From: Brevundimonas intermedia
GTDB taxonomy: Bacteria > Pseudomonadota > Alphaproteobacteria > Caulobacterales > Caulobacteraceae
Length of the DNA: 64,000 nt
Assembly: GCF_004614235.1 (NCBI RefSeq)
Contig: NZ_SPVH01000002.1
Span: 1-64,000 of the forward strand
Direction of reading: 5' to 3'
Shown: in pieces, positions 42,559 to 50,675 of the stretch
How the letters are laid out: the number at the start of each line of letters is the position of its first letter
Position numbering within the stretch: the first letter of the stretch is position 1
Translations under genes and position numbers: made by a program
The notes under the pieces: generated by a model
What the model was told of the DNA's origin: nothing
Databases searched by the model: none
What the model saw: only the letters and a program-made list of their open reading frames with translations

Positions 42559-43258
42559 ATGACTTGCATCCACGATCTAGCCGACTGGCCGAACCTGACC
42601 TGGGATGACAGGGCCCTCGCCCAACCGCTTGCCGCCATGCGCCATCGCGAGGGCCGGCTGATCGGACGGATGGAGGCCCTGCGCTTTCCGCTGCGCGAGG
42701 CAGCCGTCCTCCGCAACCCTGGCCGAGGAAGTGCTGAAGTCCAGCGAGATCGAGGGCGAAGTCCTGGACAGAGACCAGGTCCGCTCCTCCATTACCGGCC
42801 GCCTGGGTATGGACGTCGTTGGCCTGGTCCCGGCGGATAGCAACGTCGAGGGCGTCGTCGAAATGATGCTCGACGCCACCCAGAACTATGCCGCGCCGCT
42901 CACCGCCGAGCGCCTGGGTGCCTGGCACGCCGCCCTCTTCCCGACCGGACGCAGCGGCATGACCAAGATCCCCGTCGGTGCGTGGCGCACCCCGGACGGT
43001 GACCCGATGCAGGTCGTCTCAGGCCGATCGGCCGCGAACACATTCACTACGAGGCCCCGGCTGCCAACCGTCTCAACGCCGAAATGGCGGCCTTTCTGCA
43101 ATGGTTCGAGACCGCCACGCCCGACCCGGTGCTGAAGGCTGGCGTCGCCCACTTGTGGTTCGTCGCTAACCACCCCTTCGACGACGGCATCGCCCGCGCC
43201 ATCGCCGACCTCGCCTTGGCCCGCGCCGAAAGCACGACATCTCATCACCCGCTAGAAC
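42559..43258 (+). pseudogene. Fic-domain protein, frameshifted and lacking NGR of the Fic motif
   Basis: Reading through frames gives an N-terminal Fic-associated domain (WDDRALAQPLAAMRHREGRL, GRMEALRFPLREAAVL), then TLAEEVLKSSEIEGEVLDRD with the inhibitory-helix-like SxxxEGE region. KIPVGAWRTPDGDPMQVVSG and the Fic core HLWFVANHPFDDGIARAIADLALARAE follow. A 1-bp insertion near 42715 and a 1-bp loss near 43024 break the frame. The normal HPFxxGNGRIARA motif here reads HPFDDG-IARA, an exact three-codon loss. The end after ARAES is unrelated sequence. Intact relatives transfer AMP to proteins; this copy cannot. Confidence 0.85.
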
Positions 43259-43350
43259 CTCCAACGCTTTCGCGCCGGAGCCGAGGCGGCGTGTGTGACG
43301 GCCGGCGCATAAGATTTCGTCGGGTTGGGACAGTTGGGGGCCGCCATGAT

Positions 43351-43365
43351 TTAACCTGACAGCGC
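43351..43365. repeat. Solo IS6-type terminal repeat at an island breakpoint
   Basis: TTAACCTGACAGCGC matches the right end of the IS6-type element at 13178-13192 in 14 of 15 bases. No transposase lies next to it. It stands between the truncated Fic pseudogene and the restriction-modification fragment, where both coding sequences lose homology, so it probably marks an insertion-sequence-mediated deletion. Confidence 0.55.
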
Positions 43366-43536
43366 TGCAAGCGCGGTTCAGGGCCGCAAATTGCTTTAAG
43401 GATCAGGGGCCATTGAAAAGGCTGCGCACTCCTATTGGCAGGTAGCCTTTGCGACCGCTTCTGGCGCACAAGTGGCCCAAGAGCGCTGGTGCGGTCTGGA
43501 CACCCAGAAGCTTGGGTGCGACCGATATTCTTCACG

Positions 43537-43866
43537 GGAAGGTTGAACACCACCTTCGGCGTGCGTGACGCATTCGACTGGATTTATGCGGTGCTGCATT
43601 CGCCGGCATATCGCGAGCGCTATGCAGAGTTCCTCAAGTCCAACTTCGCGCGCGTTCCATTGCCGCGCGACCGCGCCCTGTTTGCCGCTCTGATCTCGCT
43701 GGGCGCGGAGCTGATCGCGCTGCACCTGCTCGACCCAGTCGCCGCCTCGATCCTGGCCGATCCGGCAGTGCGCTTCGTCAATCCGAACGGCGTTGAGGCC
43801 CGGCTCGACGGCCGCAAGGCCGACGCTCGAGCGCCGAGACGGCCCGCACTGAACGCAACAGGGTGA
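43537..43866 (+). pseudogene. C-terminal fragment of a large restriction-modification enzyme
   Basis: The frame reads RLNTTFGVRDAFDWIYAVLH and continues with SPAYRERYAEFLKSNFARVPLPRD, then LISLGAELIALHLLDP. These are characteristic of the target-recognition/C-terminal end of type ISP/IIG-like single-chain restriction-modification enzymes and related DNA methyltransferases. The helicase, nuclease and methyltransferase parts are absent; sequence before about 43530 is unrelated. I interpret it as a remnant left after deletion of most of the gene. Its frame ends with TGA at 43864-43866, overlapping the start of the following gene. Confidence 0.65.
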
Positions 43867-44618
43867 TCGGCTTCCTCCAGATCGAGGCGCGCCCCATACA
43901 GGATATAGACAAGGCGTCACCCGCCGGCATGGAACGCAAGCGCCAGAAGGGCTGGAGCGATCGCTGGACGAACGCCATCCCAGTCGTGCGCGCCTGGCGG
44001 GTGGATGAGCCGATCCTGCTGGAGCGCATCGCGCCCAAGACCTATCGCCCCGAAGCGGGCTAGGCGATCGCTGTGTGGAGCCCGCCGCTTCTGCCCGAAG
44101 AGATCGAGCAGGCGCTGAAGATCAGGCTGACGGAGGTCAATGTTTTCGGGGAACTGCCCGTGTCCGGCGGCAGCCTTTCTCGCGCGCCACTGGCTCAGGC
44201 CTTCACCCCGTCTCGCGCCTTTCCAGGCAGCTTTGGCGCTCGCACAAGCTTCTACGAGGATGGGCCGACGCGCATGTATATGGCCCGCTTCGAGGGTGAC
44301 GGTTTCGCCTTGCTGGGTGAAACGCCGCGTTGCGGCGATAAGTCCGTACTGTTGAAAATCGGCGTCTCCAACGATCCACGGCGGCGGGTTCAGGAGCTGA
44401 ATTCCGGCATCCCTCCGGCCGCCATTGGTCGCTGGACCATTCCGATGGTGTCCGAACCGTATGAGAATCGCGGGGCGGCCGAGGTGGCCGAGAAGGCCTT
44501 CAAGGACATCGCGGCTAAGGAACTCCGCAGCGTTGGCGGCGAATTCTTCAGCGGGAAATGGGATGCGGCCGAAATCGTGTTCGCTCGTATTCCGGGCGTC
44601 TCCCGCTTCGGCGGGTGA
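43863..44618 (+). pseudogene. GIY-YIG/T5orf172-like gene interrupted by an in-frame amber codon
   Basis: A continuous frame of 251 sense codons and a final stop, with a single TAG at 44061-44063. The first piece (65 residues after GTG 43863) includes FLQIEARPIQDID and ends APKTYRPEAG; the second resumes directly with AIAVWSPPLLPEEIEQALKI. Residues about 135-250 resemble a T5orf172/GIY-YIG-like nuclease: TRMYMARFEGDG, VLLKIGVSNDPRRRVQELNSG, AAEVAEKAFKD and GGEFFSGKWDAAEIV. Either it is one gene broken by a nonsense mutation or two coupled genes; the sense on both sides of the stop favours the former. GIY-YIG proteins cut DNA and are common on mobile islands. Confidence 0.65.
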
Positions 44619-44851
44619 AGGTTCAGCTTTGATGGAACACTGATGCAGACCGCACAGATCGCCACCGATATCCACGGAGCAGGCCTCTATCGAGGCGCAG
44701 GCAAGCGGCAATGCCCGCACAAAGCAAGCCTGCGGCCGTTTTTGACGTACCTACGTGGCCGGCAGGGCAATGGTCCAGTCCATCCTAGGGTCGCGCACGC
44801 GCCCGAGCAGAATCAGATTGCTTGCGCCGTGTGTTGCGCTAGCAAGCAACC

Positions 44852-45601
44852 ATGACTGCATCGCAATCCGAGTTCCTTGCAACGCTTTGCTCGATCGAGG
44901 CGATCAATGCATTCCTGGTCGGGGTCGTGCGCACCGCGTCCGACGCTCGCGCCGGCGAACCCGTGATCCTTACGTTCGTGGGCGGCGAGTTCGTCCGCTC
45001 ATCTGGCACGACCTTCGACAGGCACCTGACCACGCTCGTCGACCAAGGGCTGCTATCCATCCCCAAGTCCCGCCGCAAGCTCGCACCCTTCATCGAGTAC
45101 TACAGCACTGACTTCCTGTCCCTGTCAGCCAATCCCCCGGGGAACTACTTCGTGGTCCCCAAGCAAACGGTCGGACCAGATGCCGGGCAGCCGCTCCGGC
45201 ACGCCGAGGTGACGACGCTCCGCTTCCACCGCGCCGTCTGGGCCGCCTTCATCCGCCCCCTCGATGGCAAGCGCCGTTTCCTCAACCTCGACCAAATCGG
45301 CTTCACTGACGCCGACGCGCCGCCCTCCAGTGGATCCTGGAAGGAAATCAATCCGGATTTCGTCCTGGGGGTGTCGGCCGACACGACCATCGACGATGCC
45401 GACCTGCAGCATCGGATCGAAGCCTGGGCTAGCAAGGAGGGCGTCCAAGTTTCCAAGCTGTTGCGGACCTCGGCGCCGACCCGGACATCGTCCGACCGGC
45501 TAACCCAGCTCCTCGACCTCATCGACCTGCTCCCACCGGAAATCGCAATGGACTGGTCTATCCCGGCCAGCGTATTGAAGCATCTCCGGGCAGCCAGGTA
45601 A
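44852..45601 (+). CDS. Island protein of unknown function, first of a two-gene pair
   Basis: A 249-residue soluble protein. The first 80 residues resemble a helix-turn-helix or winged-helix region (FDRHLTTLVDQGLLSIPKSRRK). The middle contains FHRAVWAAFIRPLDGKRRFLN and FTDADAPPSSGSWKEINPDFVLG, which looks enzymatic or effector-like. The C-terminus is helical (RLTQLLDLIDLLPPEIAMDW). No family is recognised. It has no obvious ribosome site at ATG 44852. It is followed after 10 bases by another unknown gene of the same strand, within a decayed island, so a defence or toxin function is possible but unproven. Confidence 0.6.
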   Translation: MTASQSEFLATLCSIEAINAFLVGVVRTASDARAGEPVILTFVGGEFVRSSGTTFDRHLTTLVDQGLLSIPKSRRKLAPFIEYYSTDFLSLSANPPGNYFVVPKQTVGPDAGQPLRHAEVTTLRFHRAVWAAFIRPLDGKRRFLNLDQIGFTDADAPPSSGSWKEINPDFVLGVSADTTIDDADLQHRIEAWASKEGVQVSKLLRTSAPTRTSSDRLTQLLDLIDLLPPEIAMDWSIPASVLKHLRAAR

Positions 45602-45611
45602 TGGCGGTCGC

Positions 45612-46565
45612 ATGATACCGCTCAAGCGACTGTTCATGGTCGCCGGGTTCGACGACGCCGACGTCACAAGGCAGGTAACGACACTCCAGGGCCGGTATGT
45701 GTCCGGCGATGTTCGTTTCGTCACACGCCAGTATCCGGCCAATCCCGCCAAGCGAGCCACGTATTTGTCCGACCTCGTGGCCAAGACAAACGACGAGATC
45801 TTCGGCGTCGGCACCGCCGTTAACTTCTGCCGCCGGCTTGACCAGCCATGCGCCCGGGATCCCTCTACGCCCAAGGGCGTCGGGAAGACGTGTGGTGCCC
45901 GGCAAACAAGTTCGATCGCTTGCGGCCGCGCCCGGCCCCGGCTCGTGGTCGCAGTGTGTGCGTCGCAAATGTTCGACGAGGTTTTCGAAAAGCTCGGCCG
46001 CGGCGTGCTGATGCTCCGCATGCCCGGTAATCGTCTTCCGTCGCTAGACGAGCTGAAGCAAATCCTCGACGACTTCGAGCCGACGGCGGCATTGGTCGAA
46101 CTGTCCATCCGAAACCGGCCTAGGTCCATGTTCGCGCCAGTCGCGCCGGACCACAATTTCCAGCGGCTTGGCGGACATCCGATCGCCCGAGATATCCAAG
46201 CCGACCCAGCCGCCATAGAGGGCGTGCTACGCCGCTACCACGACAACCTCTACGACGCGGGTTTCCGCAACCCGGAAAAGCGGTTCCTCCATGGAGCCTA
46301 CATGCTTGACGCCCGAGTCGCCTTCCAGGGAGACCGCTTGCACACGACAGTGCAAATCATAGGTCCCGAGAGCCGTAAGGATGGGTTCCACCTGCTTAAC
46401 GCCTATCATACGTACGGCGTCGCGAACGACCCTGGGTTTCATTTCGATGTGATGGCTAAGGATGGAGGGGCGATCGGCCTGGCCCTTTCGGACGCCTTGG
46501 CCCGGAAAAGCAGCGACCTGGCGGAGAAACATCTCAACGCCACGCCATGCGATCGACTGGTATGA
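45612..46565 (+). CDS. Island protein of unknown function, second of a two-gene pair
   Basis: A 317-residue protein. The N-terminal third (LKRLFMVAGFDDADVTRQVTTLQG) looks structured; residues about 70-120 are unusually rich in Cys, Arg and Pro (RRLDQPCARDPSTPKGVGKT), which could indicate a compensated frameshift. The C-terminal half is well formed (GVLRRYHDNLYDAGFRNPEK, RFLHGAYMLDARVAFQGDRL, AYHTYGVANDPGFHFDVMAK). No family is recognised. It lies 10 bases after the preceding unknown gene and is probably co-transcribed. Confidence 0.55.
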   Translation: MIPLKRLFMVAGFDDADVTRQVTTLQGRYVSGDVRFVTRQYPANPAKRATYLSDLVAKTNDEIFGVGTAVNFCRRLDQPCARDPSTPKGVGKTCGARQTSSIACGRARPRLVVAVCASQMFDEVFEKLGRGVLMLRMPGNRLPSLDELKQILDDFEPTAALVELSIRNRPRSMFAPVAPDHNFQRLGGHPIARDIQADPAAIEGVLRRYHDNLYDAGFRNPEKRFLHGAYMLDARVAFQGDRLHTTVQIIGPESRKDGFHLLNAYHTYGVANDPGFHFDVMAKDGGAIGLALSDALARKSSDLAEKHLNATPCDRLV

Positions 46566-46820
46566 AGAGGGGTCCTTCGTGAAGGACTGAGAAGAGCTTC
46601 AAACCTGCGCCTGCACAGTACGACCTCCGCGTATGCGCCCTACACCGACAAAACGGCTGATACGCACCACAGAGCGACCCACAGGCAGTCCAAATCGAGA
46701 TCCGGACTGACCAGCTATCCACCCATGTGAGGCGAGAAATGGCCAGTGTGGTCCGGAATGTCAAGCGGTGCCGCTACATCCGCAGACCGTGCAGCCGAAC
46801 CGGGGCCCCCCAGGAAGTGT

Positions 46821-47216
46821 CTATGTTGCAGGCTCAGTCAGACGTCCGGGGGAACAAGGTGGCCATTGCGATTTGCGATCAGGGCTCGTCGTTGAGCCGC
46901 CGTCGACGGGCTTCGCCCACGAGCGCAGCATCTCGTCGTGCTCCACCTTCACCACCTGCCGGGCTTCATCCCGAGTGAGCTTATGGCGTCGCAAGAGGGT
47001 GTCGTAGTCGGTCTGCTCATGCCGGGCGTACGTAGACATCACGATCCCTACGGCCTTTCCCAGGCTTACCGGCGGCTGCCAAGTCCTATCAGCGATCTGG
47101 CTGCCGAAATGCTGGCGCAGTTCCGCTGGAAGGCCTGGGTGCTTTTGATCGATGTGCGAAAGGACGCGCTCAATCGAGAATTGAGCGGCCTTCTTGGCGC
47201 GACGTGATCGTCCCAT
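46821..47216 (-). CDS. DUF2293-like small protein
   Basis: A 131-residue protein beginning MGRSRRAKKAAQFSIERVLSH. The segment AVGIVMSTYARHEQTDYDTL and the following HKLTRDEARQVVKVEHDEMLRSW match the RH.HTDYD.LL..G..R..AR..V pattern of DUF2293 proteins, whose function is unknown. The last 25 residues are low-complexity and may not belong to the domain. It is isolated on the minus strand of the island. Confidence 0.55.
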   Translation of the reverse strand: MGRSRRAKKAAQFSIERVLSHIDQKHPGLPAELRQHFGSQIADRTWQPPVSLGKAVGIVMSTYARHEQTDYDTLLRRHKLTRDEARQVVKVEHDEMLRSWAKPVDGGSTTSPDRKSQWPPCSPGRLTEPAT

Positions 47217-47528
47217 GGCGCCTCACAAACCTAGTTCAGGGCCGGATCGGCCGCGTGAGATAGGGCGGACAGTCTGTTGGTCCATCGATCTTTCCCTCCT
47301 TCTCGCTCCAAATCCAAACCACGCCGCGTCCTGTCGCGTCGCGCTCAACTGATGATGCGGCTCATCCAAATGGCAAAAGTCAGGACCAGACATGCTTCCC
47401 GCCTTTCCGCCCAAGCCACCCCCTGACGCGTGCAACCCGCCACGTCGAACAGGCACCAGAAGACCCACAATCACAACCACAACTCAAGAATGTATGGCTT
47501 CATTCCGATGCATTTGGAAGAGGCGAAC

Positions 47529-47578
47529 AGATGCGATTAGATGCGATTTAAGGCAAATCAAGGAAAAACAAGGAAAAC
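47529..47578. repeat. Helically phased 10-bp repeat block
   Basis: Five adjacent 10-bp units: AGATGCGATT twice (47529-47538, 47539-47548), TAAGGCAAAT, CAAGGAAAAA and CAAGGAAAAC. Each A-rich patch recurs once per helical turn, a pattern that bends DNA. Similar AAGGAAAA-type strings occur near attachment sites of tRNA-integrated islands. Confidence 0.6.
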
Positions 47579-47645
47579 CGGATACACCTTTAGGAAGTAT
47601 CGCGTCTTTTTGCGTCTATTTGCCTGCCGTTCCGAGGCAGGATAT

Positions 47646-47665
47646 GCATTGTTGGCCAACAATGC
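47646..47665. repeat. 20-bp perfect palindrome
   Basis: GCATTGTTGGCCAACAATGC reads identically on both strands with no spacer. It lies 68 bp after the 10-bp phased repeat block. Candidate binding site of a dimeric regulator or recombination accessory protein. Confidence 0.7.
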
Positions 47666-48289
47666 TTCTTACTCTCTTCGTTCGACGCCCGACGACTGCC
47701 GTCATTAGGTGAAGGCTTTCAACATGGTTCATGACTAGCGGCATAGCGAACTGGCAAAGCCGACAACTTTTGAAGCAAGCGTTGGGGCCAGCTATTGCAG
47801 GTTTGCTGCCGGACAAATCAGCGAGAACGTCGCGAAAGGACCGAAACGTGTCTGAAGGACCGAGGCCGGGGTCATCATCACATGGTTGCAGGCAGGCGCT
47901 CGATCCTTTGCCGGCGATTGTCGGTCCTTGGGACACGAAATCAACTGTCAATCCAGCGCTGACGCTGGACGCCTCGCTTATCCTGGATCGAGATCATTCG
48001 GATTGACGGTCGCCAACGAAGCTGAAGCTTGTCTGCCCTGGACCTCCTACTCGGACGATTGCGAATCGAGAGGCGGATCGAAGTGTCGGGCGTATCATCC
48101 TGTCCGGCCCGTTTAGCCACGCAGACGAGCGCGCTTGCCTGCCCAACGTGACTGCTTGACCAGCGTAGCAACTCCTTGGGCAGACGAAGTTTAGCCTCTT
48201 GCATCCGTAACACGCGCTTTTTCTACGAAGAAAGCTCTCTGAAAAGAGCCGGTTATTTGTCAGCTTTTCTATAAGATTGGAACTCAGAC

Positions 48290-48333
48290 CTATATCGGAT
48301 CCGATACAAGTCTATACCGGATCCGATACAAGT
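48290..48333. repeat. Two tandem 22-bp repeats, each built on a palindrome
   Basis: Positions 48290-48311 and 48312-48333 are identical except for one T/C difference. Each contains a palindrome, TATCGGATCCGATA (48293-48306, perfect) and its near-copy at 48315-48328. The 22-bp period places both on the same face of the helix. They lie about 80-125 bases upstream of the small gene at 48414, well placed to act as tandem operators or excisionase sites. Confidence 0.75.
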
Positions 48334-48413
48334 AGCTGATATTTATAGATATACTCTCATTTCGACTTGCAGTTCCGCCGATCAAATGGCTAACTTAGGA
48401 CGTTAGTTTAGTC

Positions 48414-48623
48414 ATGGTGGTTTCAATGGCGCGCAGGCAGACCATAGTTCGCAAAGCCGATCTCCGCCGGGTGATCGACACCTTGCAGGAGCGTGGCGTC
48501 CCTCTGGGCACCCTCGATCTCTTGCCTAATGGCGAGGTTCGACTTCACCTCGGCTCCTCAAACCAAGCCATCCCCAGCGAAATCAACCTGGAAATAAGCT
48601 CATGGGACGAGGCCTTAAGCTGA
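48414..48623 (+). CDS. Small island protein upstream of the integrase, possible excisionase or regulator
   Basis: A 69-residue basic protein; a second ATG at codon 5 gives MARRQTIVRKADLRRVIDTL and continues QERGVPLGTLDLLPNGEVRLH. AGGA lies 13 bases before the first ATG. The N-terminal helical and C-terminal strand character suits a small DNA-binding protein. Its last 22 bases overlap the integrase start, so the two are translationally coupled, the usual place of an excisionase or regulator. No family is recognised. Confidence 0.65.
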   Translation: MVVSMARRQTIVRKADLRRVIDTLQERGVPLGTLDLLPNGEVRLHLGSSNQAIPSEINLEISSWDEALS

Positions 48624-49696
48624 TCGGCTTTCCCCATGTCAGCGCCTTTAAGGACCGGCATGGGAAGGTTCGCTATCGATACCGCCGAGCAGGGCAGAAG
48701 CCGGTCTATCTGCACGGCACACCGGGCTCGCCCGACTTCGCCGCCGAATACGATGCCGCCTGTTCCGGACGAACGACTGCACTGATCCCCGGCGCCAGTC
48801 GCACGGCGCCCGGCACCATCAACGCTCTCGCCGTAGCCATCTACGCTTCGGCCGAGTGGCGTCTGCTGTCCAAGTCCACTCAGGGCACTTATCGCGGCAT
48901 CATCGAGCGCCTGCGGGCCAATCATGGCGACGGGTCCGTGCGGGCGCTCCAGGCGCAGCACATCCTCAAAATGCGCGATCGCAAGGCGGACGCGCCTACG
49001 GCCGCCAACAACCTAGTCAAGGTTCTCCGCTGGATGCTCGCCTTCGCCGTCGCTCGGCAATGGCGGGCGGACAATCCCGCTGTAGGCATCAAGCCGCTCA
49101 AAATCGTCTCCGCTGGCTTCCCAGTCTGGTCCGAGGCGGACATCGCCCAGTTCGAAACTCACTGGCCCGTCAGCACACGGGAACGCCTGGCGTTCGACCT
49201 TCTGCTCTATACCGCCCAGCGTTCCGGCGACGTGCGTCAGATGGGGCGTCAGCACGTCCAGGGCGCTGCCATCCTAGTTCGGCAGGAGAAGACCAAGGCC
49301 TTCCTGGAACTGCCCATCCACCCGCGCCTCAAGGCCTCGCTGGAGACGGTGCCCAGTGGCCAGATGCTGTTCCTCGTTACTCAGGGCGGGTCAGGCTTCA
49401 CGGCGGGCGGTTTCGGCAACTGGTTCCGAGACGCCTGCCGCGCCGCCGGCATCGCCGAGCGGTCGGCGCATGGCTTGAGAAAATCGGCGGCGACGCGACT
49501 TGCCGATGCGGGATGCACTGAGGCGCAGATCAAGGCCGTCACCGGTCACCAGACTTCCAAGGAGGTCGAACGGTACACCAAGGCGCGGGATCAGAAGCGG
49601 CTCGCGAAAGACGCCTTCGCCCTGATCGGCGGCACGCAAGGCGAACAGAATTTGGCTACCCCAACCGAGAAGTTAGCCAAACAGGCCAACAACTAA
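48602..49696 (+). CDS. Tyrosine-type site-specific integrase
   Basis: A 364-residue recombinase. Core-binding domain: GTINALAVAIYASAEWRLLS and HGDGSVRALQAQHILKMRDR. Catalytic domain: first Arg in YTAQRSGDVRQMG, Lys in RQEKTKAFLELPIHP, the HxxR box HGLRKSAATRLADAG, His in VTGHQTSKEV and the Tyr nucleophile in ERYTKARDQKRLAKDAF. All catalytic residues are present, so the enzyme may be active. It ends 28 bases from the 3' end of tRNA-Ser, the classic arrangement of a tRNA-targeting island integrase, and should insert or excise the DNA lying to its left. Confidence 0.9.
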   Translation: MGRGLKLIGFPHVSAFKDRHGKVRYRYRRAGQKPVYLHGTPGSPDFAAEYDAACSGRTTALIPGASRTAPGTINALAVAIYASAEWRLLSKSTQGTYRGIIERLRANHGDGSVRALQAQHILKMRDRKADAPTAANNLVKVLRWMLAFAVARQWRADNPAVGIKPLKIVSAGFPVWSEADIAQFETHWPVSTRERLAFDLLLYTAQRSGDVRQMGRQHVQGAAILVRQEKTKAFLELPIHPRLKASLETVPSGQMLFLVTQGGSGFTAGGFGNWFRDACRAAGIAERSAHGLRKSAATRLADAGCTEAQIKAVTGHQTSKEVERYTKARDQKRLAKDAFALIGGTQGEQNLATPTEKLAKQANN

Positions 49697-49724
49697 CTGA
49701 AATCAATGGAGATTGTCATGTGGG

Positions 49725-49814
49725 TGGCGGACAGAGAGGGATTCGAACCCTCGGTAGGCTTTCACCTACACACGCTTTCCAAGCGTGCGCGATCGACCAC
49801 TCCGCCACCTGTCC
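49725..49814 (-). tRNA. tRNA-Ser (anticodon GGA)
   Basis: On the minus strand the gene runs from GGACAGGTGGCGGAGTGGTC to the encoded 3' GCCA. Acceptor pairing is GGACAG with CTGTCC. The anticodon loop CTTGGAAAG gives GGA, a long variable arm (GTGTAGGTGAAAGCCTACC region) marks class II serine tRNA, and the T loop is GGTTCGAATCC. Length is 90 nt including CCA. It serves as the apparent integration target of the neighbouring island. Confidence 0.96.
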
Positions 49815-49953
49815 GTTTCACGCCACGTCTTGCGCGCCGCCAGAGGTCGATCCGGCGGGAGGCGGGCCTGATAGAACACACTCGCCCCCTCGGCAAGCGC
49901 CTCTGACGTCCCCATATAGGCGTTGAAGTCATTTTTCGTCCGAGGAGCCCCCC

Positions 49954-50604
49954 ATGTTGTTCAAGAAAAGCGCCGAACTGCCCACGGCCGAGACCGCCCT
50001 GCCCGGCCGCGCTGAGGCCCTGGCGACCGACGAAAACCATTTTGTCAGCGGCAAGCCGCTGAAAGGCCCCTATCCCGAGGGGTTCCAGACGGCGATCTTC
50101 GGCATGGGCTGCTTCTGGGGCGTTGAGCGAATCTTCTGGTCCTTGCCGGGCGTGTGGGTGACCTCGGCCGGCTATTCCGGCGGGATCACGCCCAACCCGA
50201 CCTATGAAGAGACCTGCACCGGCCGCACAGGCCACACCGAGGTGGTCAAGGTCGTGTTCGACCCCAAGGTCATCACCTACGCCGAACTGCTGAAGGCCTT
50301 CTGGGAGAACCACGACCCGACCCAGGGCATGCGCCAGGGCAACGATATCGGCACCACCTATCGCTCGGCCATCTACACTCTGAACGCCGAACAGCAGGCC
50401 GAGGCGGAAGTTTCGCGTGACGCCTATCAGGCGGCCCTGACTAAGGCCGGGCGCGGGACGATCACGACCGAGATCGAACCGGCCGGCGAATATTTCTACG
50501 CCGAGGAGTACCATCAGGGCTATCTGGCCAAGAACCCGGCCGGATACTGCGGCATCGGGGGGACCGGCGTGGTCTGCCCGATCGGGGTCGGCGTCGACGC
50601 CTGA
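49954..50604 (+). CDS. msrA: Peptide-methionine (S)-S-oxide reductase
   Basis: A 216-residue cytoplasmic enzyme that repairs methionine-S-sulfoxide. The catalytic motif is [11 protein letters not shown] with Cys53, followed by [25 protein letters not shown] and [23 protein letters not shown], all conserved MsrA segments. The C-terminal [19 protein letters not shown] holds the recycling cysteines. Its ATG follows CGAGGAG. It stands alone between tRNA-Ser and the HglS-type gene. No msrB is seen nearby. Confidence 0.95.
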   Translation: MLFKKSAELPTAETALPGRAEALATDENHFVSGKPLKGPYPEGFQTAIFGMGCFWGVERIFWSLPGVWVTSAGYSGGITPNPTYEETCTGRTGHTEVVKVVFDPKVITYAELLKAFWENHDPTQGMRQGNDIGTTYRSAIYTLNAEQQAEAEVSRDAYQAALTKAGRGTITTEIEPAGEYFYAEEYHQGYLAKNPAGYCGIGGTGVVCPIGVGVDA

Positions 50605-50613
50605 CGTTCGACA

Positions 50614-50640
50614 CGGCCGCCGGGTTCCAACCGGCGGCCG
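50614..50640 (+). terminator. Strong GC hairpin after msrA
   Basis: CGGCCGCCGG (50614-50623) pairs with CCGGCGGCCG (50631-50640) over a 7-base loop, 10 bases after the msrA stop. There is no run of T after it, so it is more a 3'-end stabiliser or weak terminator than a classical intrinsic terminator. Confidence 0.5.
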
Positions 50641-50675
50641 ACCGGCTTATGAGCGACGAAAAAGTGGGAGCGATC

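Larger units (their letters stand above)
47217..48413. other. Non-coding island segment rich in ordered repeats
   Basis: About 1.2 kb without a convincing gene and visibly lower in GC than the coding neighbours. It holds five successive 10-bp units at 47529-47578, an inverted pair AGGCAAAT (47551-47558) and ATTTGCCT (47618-47625), a 20-bp perfect palindrome at 47646-47665 and a 22-bp tandem repeat at 48290-48333. All lie upstream of the small gene and integrase. This is what one expects of integrase/excisionase binding arms or a transfer or replication region, but the role is not shown directly. Confidence 0.55.

Noticed and set aside
46725..47207. Plus-strand open frames opposite the DUF2293-like gene
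   Set aside because: The minus-strand frame shows a family-like pattern; the plus-strand frames have no protein character.
48290..48333. CRISPR-like repeats
   Set aside because: There are only two directly abutting copies without spacers and no cas genes; it is an operator-like tandem repeat. No CRISPR array was seen anywhere in the window.
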